A stretch of 16,760 nt of DNA from CAG-103 sp963627135 (GTDB taxonomy: Bacteria; Bacillota; Clostridia; Oscillospirales; Oscillospiraceae), in the NCBI GenBank assembly GCA_963627135.1, contig CAVFZY010000003.1:1-16760 (forward strand), in the 5' to 3' direction. Numbering within the stretch: position 1 is the first letter of the stretch; each line of letters opens with the position of its first letter. Both the position numbers and the translations under genes were made by a program. The notes beneath the pieces are model-generated. The model had not been told where the DNA came from and searched no databases. It saw only the letters and a list, made by a program, of their open reading frames with translations. Positions 12,906 through 16,760 of this stretch are shown here, in pieces.

Positions 12906-13856
12906 ATGAAATATTGCTATAAATGTGGAAATCCCATGGAGGACGATATGCTATTCTGCCAGAAATGTGGAACGAAGGCAGTTGAACAATCTGCTCCCAA
13001 TGATTTAGCTCGCCCATATGCGAAAGGGCATGCATATTCTGAGCAAAGATATGCGCAAGGCGTAGAAGTAAACAAATGCAATCAGCCGCAACAGGCGCAA
13101 GCCCCTGTCAATACTTTGCGGAAAAGCATGAAAATCTGGATGATTGTATGCATCGTGTTTGCTGGACTATATGTGCTTATCGGCGCTATGGTCGGGGAAG
13201 CGGGTATGGCTGTTGGTATGGGAGGGTTCTTTGCTATTCTTGCGGCTATGTTCTTTGTACTTGCCAAGTCGCCAAAAGGCAATCCATATATTCTGAATCG
13301 ACAGTCTGGATTGAAAAAGAAAATATTTGTACTGATTTGTGTCGTTATAGCCTTTGTGGTTGTCGGTATCGGCGCAAACACAAGCAGCACGACTTCGCAA
13401 AATGGTGAAGAGCAGTATTCCTCACAGCCAGCCATGGATAACAAGCAAAACAGCGAGACTTCGCAGGATAGTAATGCAAACACAGCTATTACCCTGACCG
13501 ATGTTCAGAATTGGTATGAAGAACAAATCCCCGTTGTCAGCCAATCCCTTATGAACTATGCAAAATCTGTTGATGGTTTGACTTTGCTGAATGTTGATAG
13601 CAGCAAGTTCAGATTTGGTGAGGACAACGGTTGGTATGATTGCCACTACACCTTCAGTTTTACTTGTAAAGTCAACGGCTCTACATACAACGGCGAGGCA
13701 AGAGCGTTTATGAAATATCAAGATGACACCGTGAACTGGTTTCATTTTGAGATTTTCTCTGACACGGGAGCGCAGTCGTTGGTTGAGCACTATGACGATT
13801 CCTATGATCAGATTATAGAGGATTATTATAAAGAACTCGAATCTCTATACCAATAA
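12906..13856 (+). CDS. Zinc-ribbon membrane protein of unknown function
   Basis: A 316-aa protein with an N-terminal zinc ribbon (Cys4, Cys7, Cys18, Cys21 in MKYCYKCGNP...FCQKCG), a Gln/Ala-rich linker, three membrane segments (about 76-95, 101-120, 138-156) and a Ser/Thr/Asn-rich spacer. A C-terminal domain from about 195 ends in repeated acidic/aromatic helix (YDQIIEDYYKELESLYQ). With three membrane spans the ribbon and C-terminal domain should lie on opposite sides, the latter probably outside; topology is inferred. The ATG at 12906 has GGAGG upstream; a longer frame from 12717 reads through the previous gene. It lies 17 bp after the XRE/zinc-ribbon gene and 18 bp before a paralogous start, so one transcript is likely. 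Confidence 0.83.
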   Translation: MKYCYKCGNPMEDDMLFCQKCGTKAVEQSAPNDLARPYAKGHAYSEQRYAQGVEVNKCNQPQQAQAPVNTLRKSMKIWMIVCIVFAGLYVLIGAMVGEAGMAVGMGGFFAILAAMFFVLAKSPKGNPYILNRQSGLKKKIFVLICVVIAFVVVGIGANTSSTTSQNGEEQYSSQPAMDNKQNSETSQDSNANTAITLTDVQNWYEEQIPVVSQSLMNYAKSVDGLTLLNVDSSKFRFGEDNGWYDCHYTFSFTCKVNGSTYNGEARAFMKYQDDTVNWFHFEIFSDTGAQSLVEHYDDSYDQIIEDYYKELESLYQ

Positions 13857-13874
13857 GCAAAGGGGGGATGGAGA

Positions 13875-14174
13875 ATGAAGTACTGCGTAAAATGTGGAAA
13901 TCCAATGGATGATGCAATGCAATTCTGTCAGAAATGCGGCGCAAAATGTGTTATATCTACTGATGAAGCAAATTATCCTCCGCAGCAAGATCAAGATAAT
14001 TATGCGGAGTATTGGGGACTTCGCTATAAAGATGCAGAAAGCGGAAACGAAATCGAATTAACGCCCGATGGTGTCCATATATTTCACAGCAAGGGAATGA
14101 AACAGTTTCGCTTTGATAAAACAATCCCCTATTCTGAAATTATTGAAGTCAATGCTCCTTTGTTTGAGATCATA
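13875..14174 (+). pseudogene. Truncated zinc-ribbon protein with partial PH-like domain
   Basis: Starts with a ribbon almost the same as its upstream neighbour (MKYCVKCGNPMDDAMQFCQKCG: Cys4, Cys7, Cys18, Cys21), after GGGGGG and GGAG. A Gln/Asp-rich linker leads to NEIELTPDGVHIFHSKG and FDKTIPYSEIIEV, which resembles the first strands of a bacterial PH-like domain. The frame then runs into the 3' end of the opposing ABC transporter gene and would continue antisense to it as far as 14498. Since that ABC gene has a natural-looking C-terminus, I infer that this gene has lost its own 3' part at about 14165-14178. No terminator follows. Confidence 0.65.
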
Positions 14175-15908
14175 TTATATCTTCCAGCAGACAGCCTGCG
14201 TTCTGGTATCGACAAAGCGCCTGTAAATGCCGTCATGTGCCATGAGCTGCTCGTGCGTTCCGAGCTGCGCGATGCGCCCCTTGTCCACGACCACGATCTG
14301 ATCCGCGTGCCGCACGGTTTTCAGGCGATGGGCGATCATGATGATCGTTTTTTCCTTTGTGAGTGCTTCCACTGCATCGACCAGTTCTTTTTCGTTCTCG
14401 GGGTCTACATTGGCGGTCGCCTCGTCGAGAATGATAATAGGCGCGTCCTTCATAATGGCACGGGCAATGGATATGCGCTGCTTCTCGCCACCCGATAGGC
14501 TTGCGCCGCCCTCGCCGATAACGGTATCGTAGCCGTCGGGGAGTTTCATGATAAAGTCATGGCAGCAGGCCTTTTTTGCCGCCTGGACGACTTCTTTGTG
14601 TGTTGCGTCCTGACGGCCAAACTTGATGTTGTTTTCGATCGTATCCGCGAAAAGATAGACTGACTGAAACACAAATGCGAAATTTTCCATCAGGCTGTCC
14701 ATGCTGTAATCCTTCACATCCACGCCGTCCAGCGTGATCTCACCGGAGTCGACGTCCCAGAACCTTGCGATCAGGCTGCAGAGAGTGGACTTGCCGCCGC
14801 CGGAGGGCCCGACGATGGCCGTGGTGGTTTTCTGCGGGATAGACAGCGAAATATCGTCGATGATCTTTCTCTTGTCGTAGGAGAAGGAAACGTGCTTCAA
14901 CTCAATATCGCGGTTTTCGGGTTCGATATCCCTGCCGTCGATATCCATCGTGTCCAGCGACAGAATGACATTTGCCTTATCCACGCAGACGCTGACGGTG
15001 TGCAGCAGCGAGGAATAGCTGCCAGCGCTTTCAAGGCTTGCGTACAGCATGAAGGCGGCAATGCTCATACCGATGGCATAGACTGCGCTCATTGTGCCGC
15101 TTATGAAGAAATATGCGCTGCAAGCGACGATGACGGTGCCGGTGATTTTGGTGACTGCCGTCTGGAAGAAGTGATAAGGTATAAAGGTGAGTTCCATCTT
15201 CGTGTTGACCTCGGCACAGGCATTGTTTGCGTCGTTGAGCTTCTTTGCCTGCGCGCCGAGGAGGTTATAGGACTTCACCTCCGCAATGCCCTGAATGTAC
15301 TCCATGATCTGGTTGACGAGCTCCGTGTCACAAGCAACCTTATTCTCGGAAATGCTCTTGCCTGCCTTCTGCATCCTGGAGTTTATCAGAAAGAAAACAA
15401 ACACGCCGGCGGCGGAAATCAATCCTATCCGCCAGTCAAAGCAGAGTATCATAAGCACGATCATGGAGGTCTCCAATATTCCCTGAGTCGTCAGCATAAC
15501 CACGCGGGTCGCAACGTCGCCGAGGGCCTCCATGGTATTGGTCGTGACCGAGGATATCTCGCCGATGCTGTTGGCGTTAAAATAGCCCATGGGCAGATAT
15601 CGCAGATGCTCTGCGATCTTGATCCTCGCAAAGGCGGCGGCATTGTATCCGCCCTCCGTCTGAAGCACCGTTGAAAATCTCTTGCACAGCACACCGACCA
15701 CAACGGCGGCGGCCATGATGAGCAGAGAACCCCGGATATACCTCCCCATTGCCTCTCCGCTCATAAGCCCTATCAGGATATACATGACGGCGGGTATCTT
15801 CATTGCCGAAGCAAGCGCTTCTATAAGCCCTATCACCATGGACAGCTTGAATTTATTGCCGTTCTCCCTTCCGCAGAAGCGGAAGAACTTTGCTAGTACC
15901 TCAAACAT
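14175..15908 (-). CDS. ABC exporter half-transporter (permease-ATPase), second subunit
   Basis: A 577-aa type IV ABC half-transporter. Six membrane helices lie in residues 20-310. The nucleotide-binding domain follows with Walker A GPSGGGKST (367-375), Q-loop Gln415, signature LSGGE (471-475), Walker B IIILDE (491-496) and H-loop His527. All catalytic residues, including the Walker B glutamate, are present. It overlaps the upstream ABC gene by 8 bp and has AAGGAGG nine bases before the ATG, so the two subunits are made together and probably form a heterodimer. The C-terminus (YRRFVDTRTQAVCWKI) looks native. The substrate cannot be read; paired exporters of this look include siderophore-type and peptide transporters. 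There is no terminator; its end abuts a broken gene on the other strand. Confidence 0.93.
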   Translation of the reverse strand: MFEVLAKFFRFCGRENGNKFKLSMVIGLIEALASAMKIPAVMYILIGLMSGEAMGRYIRGSLLIMAAAVVVGVLCKRFSTVLQTEGGYNAAAFARIKIAEHLRYLPMGYFNANSIGEISSVTTNTMEALGDVATRVVMLTTQGILETSMIVLMILCFDWRIGLISAAGVFVFFLINSRMQKAGKSISENKVACDTELVNQIMEYIQGIAEVKSYNLLGAQAKKLNDANNACAEVNTKMELTFIPYHFFQTAVTKITGTVIVACSAYFFISGTMSAVYAIGMSIAAFMLYASLESAGSYSSLLHTVSVCVDKANVILSLDTMDIDGRDIEPENRDIELKHVSFSYDKRKIIDDISLSIPQKTTTAIVGPSGGGKSTLCSLIARFWDVDSGEITLDGVDVKDYSMDSLMENFAFVFQSVYLFADTIENNIKFGRQDATHKEVVQAAKKACCHDFIMKLPDGYDTVIGEGGASLSGGEKQRISIARAIMKDAPIIILDEATANVDPENEKELVDAVEALTKEKTIIMIAHRLKTVRHADQIVVVDKGRIAQLGTHEQLMAHDGIYRRFVDTRTQAVCWKI

Positions 15909-16760
15909 TTTCCTCAGCCTCCTTTACGGTGTCCTTTGCGGAAATATGCGCCTGCCACATTTCACGATAAAGCGGGCAGGATGAGAGAAGCTGCTCATGC
16001 GTTCCGCAGTTTTCGATTCGCCCGTCATTGACCACAAAGATGCAGTCGCTGTCTTTCACGGTGGAGAGTCTGTGCGCAATGACGATGAGCGTCTTTCCCG
16101 CGACGAGCCTTGCAATCGAGCTTTGCAGGATTGCCTCGTTTTCGGGGTCTGTGTAGGCAGTCGCCTCGTCAAGGATAACGATGGGCGCGTTCTTGAGCAT
16201 GGCACGCGCAATGGATATCCTCTGCCGCTCGCCGCCCGAGAGATGCCCTCCCGCGCCGCCGACGACGGTGTCAAAGCCGTTTTCCAACTGCATGATAAAT
16301 TCGTAGCAGCCGCTTTTCTTAGTGACCTCAATGACTTCCTCATCTGTGGCATCGGGTTTACCGTGACGGATGTTTTCCATGACAGTTTCGTTGAAAAGAT
16401 AGTTATCCTGCGCAACATAGGCGATCTTACGGTTATATTCCTCCAAAGACAGCTGCCGGATATCAGTGCTGCCGATTTTGATGTTGCCGGATGACACATC
16501 CCAGAAGGAGGCGATGAGCTTTGCAATGGTCGATTTGCCGCTTCCTGACGGCCCGACGATGGCATTCACGCTGCCGGACGGCAGCTCCATATCGACACCG
16601 TGCAGGACCTCCTTGTCGTGATAGGCAAAGCGCACGTTTTCGAGCACGACGGAATTGTCCGTCGGAGCAGCGGCGCTCTCCTGCGGGCGATCAAGTTCCG
16701 GCTGGCCGAGTATATCGGCTACCTCGCCGACGATCACGTCTATCTTGCCAAGGTCATCCG
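15901..16760 (-). CDS. ABC exporter half-transporter, first subunit (partial, 5' end outside window)
   Basis: The visible 285 residues are the end of the permease domain and the whole nucleotide-binding domain. They show Walker A GPSGSGKST, the Q-loop in YVAQDNYLF, signature LSGGE in GGHLSGGERQR, Walker B IVILDE and the H-loop in VIAHRLS. The frame is open to the window edge (..DDLGKID before the GTG at 16735-16737), so the start lies beyond 16760. The last eight bases overlap the start of the next ABC gene (ATGTTTGA), a sign of translational coupling. Both ATPase sites of a heterodimer would be canonical. Substrate unknown. Confidence 0.93.
   Translation of the reverse strand, partial: DDLGKIDVIVGEVADILGQPELDRPQESAAAPTDNSVVLENVRFAYHDKEVLHGVDMELPSGSVNAIVGPSGSGKSTIAKLIASFWDVSSGNIKIGSTDIRQLSLEEYNRKIAYVAQDNYLFNETVMENIRHGKPDATDEEVIEVTKKSGCYEFIMQLENGFDTVVGGAGGHLSGGERQRISIARAMLKNAPIVILDEATAYTDPENEAILQSSIARLVAGKTLIVIAHRLSTVKDSDCIFVVNDGRIENCGTHEQLLSSCPLYREMWQAHISAKDTVKEAEENV

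Noticed and set aside
14178..14498. Continuation of the third zinc-ribbon frame to 14498
   Set aside because: All of it is antisense to the conserved C-terminal ABC domain, so it is chance read-through.
1..16760. CRISPR arrays, rRNA genes, intact insertion sequences
   Set aside because: No regularly spaced repeats, rRNA-like sequence or transposase with terminal repeats was seen.

Overview
The window looks like a chromosomal segment of a Gram-positive, high-to-medium GC member of the Clostridia, probably a gut Oscillospiraceae/Ruminococcaceae-type bacterium. The grounds are strong AGGAGG-type ribosome binding sites, families typical of that group (DUF4358/MBOAT/DHHW trio, TnpV, DUF975, CadC-like regulator, zinc-ribbon membrane proteins), intrinsic terminators with T tracts, a CCA-encoding tRNA gene and TTG/GTG starts. 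The species cannot be named from sequence alone. The window is a mosaic: about 4.15-10.5 kb is clearly GC-rich and reads as core genome, whereas about 10.7-14.2 kb is AT-richer and reads as accessory DNA.

Left block (1-3634, + strand): the tail of an unidentified gene and its terminator, then a tight operon of a DUF4358 lipoprotein, an MBOAT (AlgI/DltB-like) O-acyltransferase and an AlgJ-like DHHW-family SGNH protein. This is a cell-surface polymer acylation cassette. A 65-codon coiled-coil protein with a DivIVA-like N-terminus closes the transcript, and its stop codon lies in the loop of the terminator.

3639-4130 (- strand): an orphan TnpV gene, the mark of a Tn4451-type mobile element, with its hairpin-rich leader.

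4146-6745 (- strand): a metal-efflux operon reading from a CadC/SmtB-like ArsR repressor, with a consensus promoter and a palindromic operator beside it, through a free-standing HMA metallochaperone-like protein to a P1B-2 (Zn/Cd/Pb) ATPase that lacks its own HMA domain.

6766-10390 (- strand): mnmA (tRNA 2-thiouridylase), a GT2 polyprenyl-sugar synthase and a GtrA membrane protein form one operon with a clear promoter and terminator. Upstream lies a separate DUF975 membrane protein gene with its own terminator. A tRNA-Leu(CAG) gene with a consensus promoter runs the other way.

10480-14175: the DNA downstream of the tRNA holds gene debris and accessory genes: a basic C-terminal fragment, a 60-aa protein, a beheaded coiled-coil fragment, a gene that seems to have lost its 5' end, an XRE regulator, and divergent to it a tandem run of three zinc-ribbon proteins (XRE/zinc-ribbon/glycine-zipper; zinc-ribbon membrane protein; a third that is cut off). 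The break in the third gene coincides with the 3' end of the next block.

14175-16760 (- strand): two overlapping ABC exporter half-transporters, the upstream one running off the window, which probably form a heterodimer.
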